A DNA stretch of 64,000 nucleotides from Eutypa lata (taxonomy: Eukaryota > Ascomycota > Sordariomycetes > Xylariales > Diatrypaceae), in the NCBI GenBank assembly GCA_022661535.1, contig JAKULF010000020.1, forward strand, positions 62,001 through 126,000. Direction: 5' to 3'. This document shows, in pieces, positions 36,481 to 47,748 of this stretch; position 1 is the first letter of the stretch, and every line of letters begins with the position of its first letter. The position numbers and the translations under genes were made by a program. The notes below the pieces were generated by a model, which saw nothing but the letters and a program-made list of their open reading frames with translations, searched no databases and had not been told where the DNA came from.

Positions 36481-38607
36481 TAATTTAATTAATAATACTT
36501 ATAAATTAATAATATTTTTAAAACTTTAAATATTTAAAAAAAACTTATATTAAATTTTAAAATATTAAATTAAAAATTATTAAAAACGTATAAATTTTAT
36601 ATTTTATATTACGATTATAATATAATTAAATATAACGTTTATAATATTTAATTTATTTAAGTTTTTTATTAATTTATTTTTAAAATATATAAAAGTAATT
36701 AATAATATAATTAAATATTTTTATATAATAAAGTATTTAAATATTATTTATAAAAATAAAATTAAGAAAATATAAGTATTATTAATAATAAAAAAATTAA
36801 GCGATTTTTTTAAAAATATTTAATATTTTTATTTAAAAGATTTATAATATAAAAAGTAATTCGTTAAAATATAATTATTATATTTATTATAAAAATAAAA
36901 ACGTTAATATTTAAATATATAATTAAAAAAATTATTATTTTAAAACGTTTATTTCGAAATTTATAACTTAAGTTTAATAAAATATAAATTTTTTTTTATA
37001 ATAATTAATAAATAATAAAATTAATTATAAAATAAATTAAAAAAATTAATATAAAGTTTTATTATATAAATATATAAAATATATAACTTAAATAAAAATA
37101 AATAAAAAAAACTTTTAAAGTTATTTATTTATTTATAAATTAAATATTTATTAATAAATTAATAAAAATATTTAATAAATAAAAATTTAAATATTTTAAA
37201 GCGTTTTTAACTTTTAAAATATAAAATAAATTATTTTAAAAAATATAAAATAAAATAAATAGTTTTAAATTTTTATTTAAAATATAACGATTTAAATTTA
37301 AAAGTTAAATTTTTATAAAGTATAAAAGTTCGTTAAATAATAAAAGTATTAAAAGGTTAAAATTTTAAAAATAATAATAAAAACGAATATTTAAATTAAA
37401 ACTTTAAAACGATAAAATAACTTAATTAATTATATAAGCTTATAAAATCTTTATTAAAGTATAAATTATATTAACTTTATTATTATTATTATTATTATTA
37501 ATATTAATATCGTTAACTTTTAAAAATAAAAAGCGAAACTCGTTTTATTTAAAATTATCGTTTTTTTTTTCGTTTTTTTTTTCGTTTTTCTTTTTGTTTT
37601 TTTTTAAAAAAAAAACGCGTAAACGATAATAAATTATAATAACGAGCTTTATATAAACGTTAATATAAAAGTATAATAATAAAAAATTAAAATTATTTAT
37701 TTAATTAAAGTTAAAAAAATTAATTATTAAAAAAATAACGAAAAAACGCGCGATAAAACGAATATAATATAAATTAAAATATATATAAATTAAACTTAAT
37801 ATTAATAATAAATAATAATATAATAAAATTAATATTTATTAATAAAAATATTTAAATAAATAACTTTAATAACGAAAATTATAACTTAAAATATTTAAAT
37901 ATTAATCGTTAAATCGGCCGATAAACGCGTTACGAATGCATTTTAAATACGAAATACGTTATATAATAATCGTTATTAAATACAATTTACGATTAAACGT
38001 ACGCGAAAATAAAAGCGAAAAAAAAATAATATAATAATAATAATATATATAACGCGAATATACGTAACGTTAATTATTTATATAATTTTAATAACGTATA
38101 AAAAATAAAAAAACATTTTATTATTATTATTATTATTATTATTTTTTATTACGAATATATTAATTTATAATTTTATAAGCGTTATAAATTAAAAGCGTAT
38201 ATATAAAAGTTATAATAATATTAAAGAAAAAAAAATAATAATAATAATAAAATAAATAATTTTTATAATTTAAATTTTTAAATAATAATTTATATTTTTA
38301 TTTATTTATATTTAAAAAAAATATATATAACTTTTAATTAAATAAAGTATAAAATTTAATACGAATTTTATATTTATAAAAATTAATAAAAATATTATAA
38401 TATATATAATTACGTATAATTTTTTATATATAAATAACTTTATTTTAAAAATACGATTATTTAAACTTTAATTAAAATGTTTCGAATTACGAAAAATATT
38501 TTTAAAGTTAAAAATATACTTAATAAAACAAAAGAATTATAATTTTATAAGTTTAAAACATCGTAAAATAATTAAAAGCATCGTGAAATACTTCGACTTA
38601 AAAGGTA

Positions 38608-38781
38608 TGTTGCAATTAAAGCTGCTTATTAAGCTTTCGAAGCAAGGTAAATTTATATCCGGGGCTTTTATAATATATATAAATCTTCCTAGTCACTTAT
38701 CCTTAGTTCTAAAGCTCCTTAAATAATATTCACATTACGCTTTATGTTATATCTTGCTCCTAAATTAGTCTGTACGTGATA
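38608..38781 (+). repeat. Right LTR
   Basis: 174 bp. The 5' part carries RIP changes relative to the left LTR (GCAG to GCAA, TTACTAAG to TTATTAAG). From about 38,687 it is essentially unmutated (CTTCCTAGTCACTTATCC), so the RIP tract ends inside this LTR. Confidence 0.85.
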
Positions 38782-40849
38782 CCAATTAACAAGCAATACG
38801 TATGGGATTTCGGTAGAAAGATTGGCCGGTAATCAGGTTGCCCAAAGCTTTGAGGACCTTGCAGGAGACAACCCGAGTTCGATTATCCATACGGCGTTGG
38901 TCAAACTTCAAGATGGATCAACGTCTCTGCACCGAGACTTTGTTTTAGACATCGAAGTCGAACCACCTACTGGTTCCGAACAACCGAAGGCCTGGCTCGA
39001 GACTCATCCGACCCTTGAGAATCATCGAGCCTTGATGGTAACTGTTCCACCACACTACTTCATGCGGGGTACCGAGAACGAAGGAACGGGCGAGATTGTG
39101 TTCCTTGCCGATCGTTCTGGATCTATGAGTGACAAGATTACCAGTTTAAAGTCGGCTTTGAATTTCTTTATCAAAGGCATACCGTTGGGAAAAAAGTTCA
39201 ACATTTGGTCTTTCGGGTCTGGCTATAGATCTCTATGGCCTGTTTCTAGAGACTATACTGAATCAAACGTTCGGGAAGCTCTAGAACATGTCGCGACGTT
39301 CGAAGCCGACATGGGTGGGACTGAGCTTCTCGGAGCCTTAGAGACACTTGTTAAAGGCAGGGACACCTCATGTTCTTGTGATATCATTATCCTGACTGAC
39401 GGCCAGGTGTGGCGGCTTGATGAGACTTTGAACATTGTCCAGCGCACGCGTACCTACTCTGAAGGAAACGTTAGGTTCTTCTCGCTTGGAATTGGGAGTG
39501 CAGTATCACATGCTCTCGTGGAAGGAATCGCGAAGAGCGGTGGCGGTTACTCCGAAGTTATTCCTGCGGCAATACAAGATGGATGGGAGGATCGAGTTGT
39601 TGCTATGCTTAAAGCGGCGTTAACTCGACACATCGGACCAATTCAGATTGATACTGGATCAAAAGCCGATGGACTCAGGGACTTGAGATCTCCCGCTAGA
39701 ATCGAGTTTCTGAACCCGTTTCAGAGCAACAGAGTTTTCGTTCTCTTCGAAGAAGATCCCAAGGCTCTCCAGGGGAGAACTGTAACAATAAAAACTCGTA
39801 TCTCGAATGGCTCTACCCTCTCTACACATGTTCCTATTAATTCCATTGAGCCCGGGGACTCGACGCTCCATTGCCTCGGGGCTCGTGCTATCCTCGAAGA
39901 CCTCGAGAGGGGACGTAGTAAAATCCACGTGAGTGCAACTCGCCCAATTCCCAGTTCCCATGAAGAGTGGCAACTCGTCCAAGCGGAGATGGAACAAATT
40001 GCTTGTAGATTTTCCATTGTGTCAAAGTGGACAAGCTTCTTCCTGGCCGAAGGAAGGTTCGGATCGATAAATGAACCTATGAAGAACACGACTAGCTTAG
40101 CCGTTAGGAAAGCAGGCGTTGTGGAAACACGTCGTATGAGTAGACGCGGTTTCAAAGGATGTAGGCGATCAAAGGGGCATTCAGAGTCAAAGGTTCCTTT
40201 GGTGGCGTGCGGCGATGACAGACTTCAGAGACTTAATACATGCGAGTCTATTACACCACGCCAGTATATAAAGGAGCTGCCACTTGTGTCGACAGAAGTC
40301 CCCAAGGGTCCTACGAACTCATCTACCTGGGAAAGCCAGAAACATACATCTAGCCTGGCCGAGGTGAAAATCTATATCAGGGAGCTTCTTAAATATCAGA
40401 AATTTGATGGCTCTTTTGATGTTGATGATGTCACTTTGGAGGGGCTGCTTGGCTCGCTCGCTGTAGATGCCAGGTCCGTGGCCTTAGGCAAAATACAGGG
40501 CGTACAGAATGTGTCTGAGGAGTCATTACGGTCACTAGCATCTACTATGACCATAATGGCCGTTCTTGAATTCAGAATGCATGAGGGGAAGGAGATGTGG
40601 CAACTCATGTGGGACAAAGCCTTGGCATATATTGAACACAATCTCCCACGGAATGCCGATGAAGCTGAACTCCGAGGCGAGGTAGTCGAGTGGCTCAAAC
40701 GTCGAGAGGAATTGTGCCAAGGCAATCGAGGAGATATGGCCCTGCCTCCTACAAAAGAGGGAAGCAGCATTCAATCAAGTTCAAAGAGACCGTCCCAGGA
40801 GCAATCAAATCAGCAAGGGGCTTATGAACGACATAAAAAACAAAAGTAG
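38782..40849 (+). pseudogene. VIT + vWA domain protein, 3' half (vWA and C-terminal region)
   Basis: Continuation of the gene begun at 30751. It is open from the target duplication through TAG at 40847-40849. The vWA domain starts near IVFLADRSGSMSD, a canonical MIDAS (DxSxS), with later vWA features CDIIILTDGQV and VRFFSLGIG. The C-terminal part has a helical region (EVKIYIRELLKYQKFDGSF...) typical of these fungal proteins and a basic, Gln/Ser-rich tail. No ATG initiates at its 5' edge; the first downstream in-frame Met candidates lie before the MIDAS, so a truncated vWA-only product is conceivable but unproven. There is no RIP in this half. Confidence 0.85.
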
Positions 40850-42741
40850 AGGAAATAAATTTCACGATGATATTTAGATTATCGGGGGCGCTTGAAGAGT
40901 TCTGGATCCCGATTATGACACTATTGCGTCCATGGGAATTTCCGGTTTCTCCAACCAATTCTAACTATATCTTACTTTGTTTTATCACTGTTTAATTCTC
41001 GTATGTGGATATGTTTCTCTATTTTTCATTAGTTAGCAATACGAGAGTCATATTAGCAAAATGATTTTGAATGGAAAGCTTAACGGCTTCCTTCTTAGAC
41101 TCTCGAATGTTTCTACAGTAATAGTCCAGTGCGACAGAAGTTAAGCCACCTAGGACTTTTATAAGGGTGCAACTATATACACCATCGCTGCTTGGTATAA
41201 TTCGCATGGCCTTTCCGGCTAGCTCAACAAGGGGAGACTGAAAATAAAAGGTATAAACACTAGTGCCTAAAGCACTAACTTCGATATCGATATCGATATC
41301 GATGGCGTGGCCGTCAAGGCCTCATGTTCTCAATGCGCTAGCAAGACAACTGTAGGTTAGGGTTTCAGCTACGAAACACCCAAACCTCCTCATGTGTTTT
41401 CGCCTCTTTGGTTATTTACTTCGTAATTGCTAGTTATGATGTAAACCTTCTTTATCACTAGAATCTAATACTAATTGCACCCCTTTCTGATTGCAGTTAC
41501 CTGAAATGTAGAAGCCAGTAGAAGCAGACTTACTTATATTGTGTGTTCGAGGTTGCTAGGAGCACAAACACAGCAGTCTATGTATTAATGATGTGCACCT
41601 TATCCTATATATGTGGCTTGCTGAATGAATCGGAATTATAGGACAAATATCTGTATAAAAAACACAGTAATTAGCCACCATCGAGTATGCTCTGTAGTAC
41701 GTTCATAGTGGCAAATGATTTTTTAAGGTGAAGCAAATTTTGCAAGCCGGAATTGTCTATCTGCTTGTATGACCTAAACTCTCTCTGTGAAGGCCCCGAT
41801 ACTGTAGTTGATGCTAATATTCTTCAATCTCCTATTATTGAAATTGTCTATATTGGACCCCCTCGTAGTAGCATTCTATGTGCCGTATCATCAACAACGC
41901 AAGGTAGAAGGTAATGGAGAAAATTGTAAGGTATCCAAGTTTCTCATGCTTGGTTTTGGAGGAGCTTCGTTGTTTCATTTGAAAAAGTCAAGGAAACATT
42001 AGATACCACTCTAATACTAGTATTAAGGGAGGATGGTACCTTGGTATTCCTATTTACAAAATGATGACACTTTAACCTGGAATATGATGAATTTTCTCTC
42101 TCCTTTGTAGTTAGATAGATGACAGAAAGTCGAACTACGCCCTCTCCGCATCAACGACCTATGTACAAGACCTAATCACCTAATCAGGCATTAGATAGTG
42201 CTAATAGATTACACCTTAGGCAACAACGGCTGTACCATACCATCAACATACGCATGACGCGTTCGTTTAATTAAAAGGCCCTTGGTACATAATAATGTAC
42301 TGCTGTATGTAGTGGACTCAGGTTAAGTGACGATGCTATCTAACTACATACTGCATAGCTATATATTTATGCAATCCTAAATAGAATCAGCTTCTAGTTC
42401 TTGAGGTATCTCTCTTATAAGCATTTCCTTCACATGACGAAGCTTTTACGCCCTTAATTTCCCATCCCAGGGTGTCTAGTTATACCATCTAGCACAGTAC
42501 ACAATGTACTGATTCCTTCTTACACACTTTCAGCTTGTTGATTATTTTCATTACTATTCCGCTTCACCTGTTTATTGGCCGCCTTGCCTCTATTGCCACC
42601 TTTCCATCTCCACCAAGGACAATCCTTGATACGCCTTTCACCTTCTACCTAACCTATCGTTTTGAGCTCGTCTCAACCACTTTGACCTTGTCCTTTTCAC
42701 TCGGTGCCCCGATTTAGCCTTTAGGGGGTTTGATTGACACG
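40850..42741. other. Intergenic upstream of HMG-box copy 1
   Basis: About 1.9 kb without a supported ORF. It contains a GATATC-type microsatellite (about 41,282-41,303) and an ACGCGT box at 42257-42262, about 480 bp before the HMG copy 1 start. A similar context recurs upstream of copy 2. Confidence 0.5.
42257..42262. promoter_or_regulatory. ACGCGT (MCB-type) box upstream of HMG copy 1
   Basis: Sits in ATGACGCGTTCGT. The second HMG gene has ATGACGCGTTCAT at a similar distance. MCB boxes are bound by MBF-type factors in yeasts; use here is inference. Confidence 0.35.
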
Positions 42742-44396
42742 ATGCAGCCAGATAATGACGTCTTCGGAGAGTTCTTCGACATTGATCTCAACTACGCTGA
42801 GGATGTATCTCGACAGCCCGAGGCTATAATTACGCCAACAGCCTGACGCTGGCTTTCAACAAACAGATGCCGACATCATGCAGCAATACATCCACCCAGA
42901 CCAGGTCCTAATGACATGGAACAGCTTGAAGCTACAAATTAGTGACTTCAACAAAATAGTTGTCATCCCAGTTGAAACCTTCGTGGATTGGGGACCAGAT
43001 GATAGAGCTCAGGTAGCATTATACATGAGGTAAGCATTTAAATATGACATGTTTCTTTTACATCCTGTGTTTTACATAGCCATGATCACGTGTCTATAGA
43101 TTGCATGTAATTGTCAATTGATTGCTTGGCCCCCTTTTCATTTCACATTCTGATCACCCACTGCTACTATTCCTAATTCCCTTCTCTGCCTATTTGTGGT
43201 ATCGTCCGTATCATACTTTATTGTTAACCTTTCGTGCTAGTATGGAGATGAGTCAAGATAATATCTGCTTTGCTATCAATCTCAACGTCTCCGACAAGGT
43301 CTATCTAGGCGCACTGGCCGACTTCAAGGCGTCAGGCATCCTTTTGTTCAAGTCTCTGAAGTATTACAAACTACCGATCATGCACATCCAACCGCAACAA
43401 ATCGCAGCATCGATGGCTACCCTACCGACCATGCCTGCTCCAACTTTGGACATGAATCCGGCTGAGCACCTAGCAACTCAGCAGGACGGTTTAGATGCCG
43501 GCCAGGGCGAATCTACACCGGCCCAGGGAACCGGTGCAGTTTTGCCCATGTCCAGGCCGAGACCACCTCCGTTCGGTGTTAGACGTCCTCGTACTTCCTG
43601 GAATCTGTTTTGGAGCGCGAAACGCGCGGAGATCAGAAAGGAGGGATCAGTAGTCTCTACCGCCGAGTTGTGTAAGTTGGCAGTATATTCTTTCACTTAG
43701 GTATTTTTCATATAAACCAGTATTAGTGTTGACCAGGGTTGAAAGTAACGCAATCCACTTCATTGAGCACCTAAATGGAGTGGATTGCAACCCATTTACC
43801 GCCATACGAATTCGGTGGATGGATATGGATTACTTTCTTAAATGGATGGCCATCTAGTGGATAAATGGACGACAAAAATACATCGAAATGTACGTAAATT
43901 ATTAGGAATTATATGTACCCTTGGCAAATACGCGACGCGTTCCGTCCCGCGTCTTTAGTATGGACGGACTAAGTGGCTAGTAATTTCAACGACGCCACAA
44001 ATATTTGTATGGTAATGCTATATCCATTTATTATGGACATAATGTCCATGTGAATAGTTTCAAATGGATGGATGGCCATTTAGGGCCAGGTTGAATAGAT
44101 GGATGGAGCGCTAAGATTGCGCAATATATGGTTCACTTGGTGGACCAGATTGCGTTGCTTTTAACCTTGGTGATGACAATGGCCCTGCAGCCCATCAGAT
44201 TATCCGAGAGTGGAAAGCGCGCTCGCCGCAGGAAAGCAACCTTGGACGAAACTCGCAGAACAGGAACCGCTTGACTTCGACACCCGAATTCCAAGTTACA
44301 GCTTCGGACAAGTGCCATCCAACGACGGATGAAGAAGATGTAGACCCCGTCGAGTCTTCCATCTACGACTCTTTTATGTCTGGTATGAACAGCCCC
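42742..44396 (+). pseudogene. MAT1-2-1-like HMG-box gene, copy 1 (degenerate)
   Basis: Paralog of the gene at 45731. The N-terminal region (FFDIDLNYAED ... MTWNSLKLQISDFNKIVVIP) ends at 43029. It shifts frame near 42,830 unless a 37-nt GT-AG intron is spliced. Exon 43241-43671 encodes SMEMSQDNICFAI, a Pro-rich linker, then the HMG start RRPRTSWNLFWSAKRAEI. The HMG intron (donor GTAAGT at 43672, acceptor at 44188) splits a Ser codon, as in copy 2 and in MAT1-2-1 genes, and contains a 434-bp hAT-like MITE. The last exon (44189 on) reads SHQIIREWKARSPQE, then needs one extra base to continue KQPWTKLAEQEPL. It is therefore probably a pseudogene. Confidence 0.75.
43734..44167. mobile_element. hAT-like MITE (434 bp)
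   Basis: Imperfect 23-bp terminal inverted repeats at 43734-43756 (CAGGGTTGAAAGTAACGCAA...) and 44145-44167, matching at 19 of 23 positions. An 8-bp target duplication flanks it: GTGTTGAC (43726-43733) and GTGATGAC (44168-44175), with one mismatch. CAGGGTTG ends and 8-bp duplications are typical of hAT elements. The interior is made of AAATGGAT/ATCCATTT repeats with no ORF, so it is non-autonomous. It lies in the HMG-box intron, about 20 bp before the acceptor. Confidence 0.82.
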
Positions 44397-45730
44397 TAGT
44401 ATGGTGAATGCGGGTTTCCTCGACGGGGTAAACAGCGAGGCGGATAATCAGTACGAGGCTGTGTGATCGTGGGGAGAGAACGGAACTGAGGCTTGAGTAG
44501 CACCAACTCAATAGAGATTTTGTAGACTATGAATTACGAAAACGAGCGGTAGACTGATCGTTATATGACGAGATATGATAGACTCCTGATACAGATACGT
44601 ATCACGGATTATACAGTATTAGTCTCATTATGGCGAGGAAGTCAAAGGATGGACTTTTCCACTAGGAACATGTATAGTATTGCTCCCTAGATATATTCCT
44701 TGGTGTCAGGCCACTCGCCACTAGCAACGGAGCATCGACATGGTAACAAATTAACCAGTTCGCTTCTGCATGGTGGTGTATTGAAATATTGTGACTCTCT
44801 ATATTAGCATGTAATTAAATAAACCCTTTCCCAAGCCGAGAAACTCCGAGGCACCGTTAAGACGATCTGTGATAGATATTATCCTGTGATCTCTTGGTAT
44901 TCCTGACTTAGCAGAATATAATGTTACCTGGAAATAGATACCAGGACTTTATTACTCAATGTAGTTTGGCCGTGATAGCTTGCACATAGTCCAAGATTGT
45001 CCACTCACAAGGACCAGCTAGGTTAGCGAGGCAACATTTAAAGCAAATCTAAAGGGAAACAGACAATTTGCAAGCAATCCTGTCATTGCTTCTTCAGCCA
45101 CTATGCTTTTCATAGGTATTTAAAGCATTGGAGAGGGGCTGATCTAGCTTCAAGTCCTTTGGCATGCCACATGCCGCCACGAAAGCTAGTCGTAGGTGCT
45201 GACATGTGAACGGATCTTGAATGGATTAAGCATATTGGTTACTACACAGAGTATCCCAAGGCAACAGTTATTCCATTTCTATATATATGACGCGTTCATC
45301 AAATCAAAACGCGTTTAGTGCGTTGCCCTGGCGTTTAGTACGTCGTCCTGTATGTATGTATGTATGTATTTCAGTCAACTGAAGTGACGGTATGCATCAA
45401 CTAAGATACCGCACAAGTATTTAATTAAAGGTGCTTATCACCGAACTAATTTCCCTTTCTAATCACTTTCTTTCCTCTACTTGACCAATGCCACCAAGTT
45501 TCTTCACGTCTGAAGATTTTCATCACTCCGTACCATCTTTCTACACACTCCCAAATATTCCATTCCCTACTTACGCTACTTATTTCTGAACCAGTTTCTC
45601 TGCATCAGTCTTTTCATTAATTTTCATCTCAACTGACTTCTTGAGGTCTTCTGCATTGCATCTTTGGTTTCCTGTTTGGATTTCTATTCGGAATCTCATC
45701 TCCAGTCCATCACCTACTACCCACGTCAAT
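44397..45730. other. Intergenic between the two HMG-box genes
   Basis: No ORF. It contains ACGCGT boxes at 45290-45295 and 45309-45314 and a TATG microsatellite at 45351-45369. The pyrimidine-rich leader around 45,450-45,640 precedes the copy 2 start. Confidence 0.5.
45290..45314. promoter_or_regulatory. Two ACGCGT boxes upstream of HMG copy 2
   Basis: ACGCGT at 45290-45295 and 45309-45314, about 420-440 bp before the start codon. The first shares the ATGACGCGTTC core with the copy 1 promoter, so it was kept since duplication. Confidence 0.35.
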
Positions 45731-46866
45731 ATGGATTCAACTCGCAATGGCTTTGACGATTTCTTCGACTACAACCTCTATGAATCCGAACACGGTCCTC
45801 AACAGCCTGATGGCAATCTGGTACAGCATCAATCCGTATTAGACCAGGCCATGGTGGTCTGGAATGAACTAAAGCTGCAGATCAGCAACTTCAACAAGAT
45901 CATTGTTGTACCTGATGCTACCTTTGAAGCCTGGTCTGAAGCTGATCAAACTCAGGTGGCTGACTTTATGGCGTGAGTATTTCAAATATCGTCTAATTCC
46001 TATGCTTATCCCTATCTGTCTTCATGCTATGCTTTACGCTATTGGGATAATTGCTTCTGTTGATTTGATACTAAAATCGTGTTTCGTTTCACGTCAAAAT
46101 TACTTATATTGCAGCTTTCGTCTACACCCTTATGTAACATTATCATTTCTTCTATTCTGTTGCTAATCCTTTCGCATAGTATGGAGACCACCCACAGTGA
46201 TATCAGTTACGCTATCGATCCCACTCTGCCTGACCGAGTGTATCTTGGTTCAATGGTGCATTTCGATGATGTGGGCATCCTCCTGTACGACTTCCCAGAC
46301 TACGCGTTGCCTGTAATGGTAGCTAAAGCCCCTCAAATTCCCAACCCGGCACCTTATCCTGCTCCGGCCCCTGCTCCGGCCATGCCTACTCCGGCCCAAG
46401 TCGACTTCTCGGTGTCCCATAGCAATGGTGGTGGTGCTCTACCGGTCCAAGCTTCGCCAGCTTAGGGAGCTGGCCAAGCTTCTACCATTGAGAAGAGATC
46501 ACGGTCGAAGAAGCCTGCATCGGGAATTCCTCGTCCCCGAAACTCATGGATCCTGTACAGGAGCGCAAGACAAGCTCAGATCACGAAAGAGGCCGAGGTG
46601 ATGAAAGAAGAAGGACTAGAACCTACCGTGAAGATGTGTATGTTTTTAATACACTTCTCTCTATCTTACTCGTACGAATTGGTACTAACAACTATTTTAC
46701 AGCCAAACGCATCAGCTTGGAGTGGAAGACACTTCCTCTGGCAGAAAAGCAGGTCTGGAAGGACCGCGCTAAGGAGGAGGCACGGCAGTTCAAGCTGAAA
46801 TACCCTACTTATCGATTCCAGCCACGCAAGTCTAGCGCTATCAAGAGACGCGCGAAGAAGACCTAG
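45731..46866 (+). CDS. MAT1-2-1-like HMG-box transcription factor, copy 2, with in-frame UAG
   Basis: Exons are 45731-45972, 46180-46637 and 46703-46866. The N-terminal half (VVWNELKLQISNFNKIIVVP ... DRVYLGSMVHFDDVGILLYD) resembles the pre-HMG region of mating-type MAT1-2-1 proteins. After a Pro/Ala-rich linker the HMG box runs IPRPRNSWILYRSARQ ... KMS|KRISLEWKTLPLAEKQVW ... YRFQPRKSSAIKRR, the last motif diagnostic of MATA-type boxes. The HMG intron interrupts a Ser codon in phase 1, the conserved MAT1-2-1 position. TAG at 46463-46465 interrupts the linker; the paralog has CAG (Gln) at the aligned codon. The terminal TAG (46864-46866) is followed by 74 more open codons to TGA at 47091. Either decaying, or recoded/edited. 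Confidence 0.75.
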
Positions 46867-47091
46867 ATGCCTTCAGGTGCCGCTAGTTTAAGGAAAGGTG
46901 TCACTAGAACTAACGAATCTGGTGTGGATCTTGTCAACGGACAAGTAAAGGAGGAGATGGAAGATGATGAAACGTTTCTACGATGCTGGGTGGAACTGAG
47001 AGTTCATTTCTGCGAAGATCCTACGAAGTTAGAGTATGTTTTAGGAGAAGCAGGGAGTTATGGTGGACTGGGTTTTTCTGAAGGATCATGA
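46867..47091 (+). other. In-frame extension after the HMG copy 2 stop
   Basis: Seventy-four sense codons in the same frame after the TAG, ending TGA. The reading is acidic and protein-like (KEEMEDDETFLRCWVEL). It could be translated if the UAG is edited or read through; otherwise it is a 3' UTR open by chance or former coding sequence. Confidence 0.4.
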
Positions 47092-47748
47092 ATGGTATAG
47101 AGTAGGCTTCTCTAAGGATAGAGAGACTACAACATGTGTTTTCCCACGAGGAACTGATAGGAATGATTGCCTTAGCAGCTAAAGAGCTTGTTAGTGTTAG
47201 ATAATGTGCCAGCAGCGGAAGAGAATTCTAGGTGCTGATCGGAAAAGTTTTGCATTTGCTAAAAAGGTGACCTGATACGAATATTTGTGTACGCATGGTT
47301 ACAACCGCCAGCGAGAAGAGCCGGGTTAACAGGTAAGCTAAGAAAGGTTTAAGTATCTAGCATTGCCACTCCCGACAGCTCATCACAAATCCCGATGAGC
47401 TAGAGGGATTAAAATATGTATTTACGTAATGTAGTACATTAGGATAGGGTAAACCATAAAAAGTAACTGTGCAATATTGATGTCTCCGTGGCAACATTGA
47501 ACTATCACGTTATTGTGTCTCACACTGCTGTATACGAACCATATTTTACTAAATAAGAAAATAGAATCGAAACAAGTATATGGCTCCCGAGCATTCCTTA
47601 GGGATAGACCAGTGCAACTTATTATCTGGACGGTCACAGTCTCTTCACACTTTGCCTAATTGTCTACCTAGTATGAGCTATCACAAATGCTAAAAGTAAG
47701 TACCCCAGGTCTTCTTCAAATCCAATAAGTTCATTGCGAACGCTAGGT
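47092..47748. other. Intergenic
   Basis: 3' flanks of the HMG gene and the FMN reductase (convergent). No ORF or RNA supported. Confidence 0.5.

Larger units (their letters stand above)
31547..38781. mobile_element. Ty1/copia LTR retrotransposon, saturated by RIP
   Basis: 7,235 bp with 174-bp direct LTRs starting TGTTGCA, and a 5-bp target duplication. The interior is almost all A+T. CpA, TpG, CpC and GpG are nearly absent, while CpG, CpT and ApG survive, the footprint of repeat-induced point mutation. Order and content indicate Ty1/copia: near 36,138 a frame still reads KALYKLK, and near 36,275 FFINDILILY sits where copia reverse transcriptase has its YVDD box. Plus-strand orientation follows from this. 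No open frame remains, so the element is dead. It splits the VIT/vWA gene. Confidence 0.88.

Noticed and set aside
31547..38781. A+T-rich block as centromere, mitochondrial insert or native intron
   Set aside because: Matching 174-bp LTRs, a target duplication and copia RT fragments in order show a RIP-mutated retrotransposon.
42742..47091. Canonical mating-type locus
   Set aside because: None of the usual flanking genes (SLA2, APN2, COX13, APC5) and no MAT1-1-1 alpha-box gene is visible within the window, so I call the genes MAT-like only.
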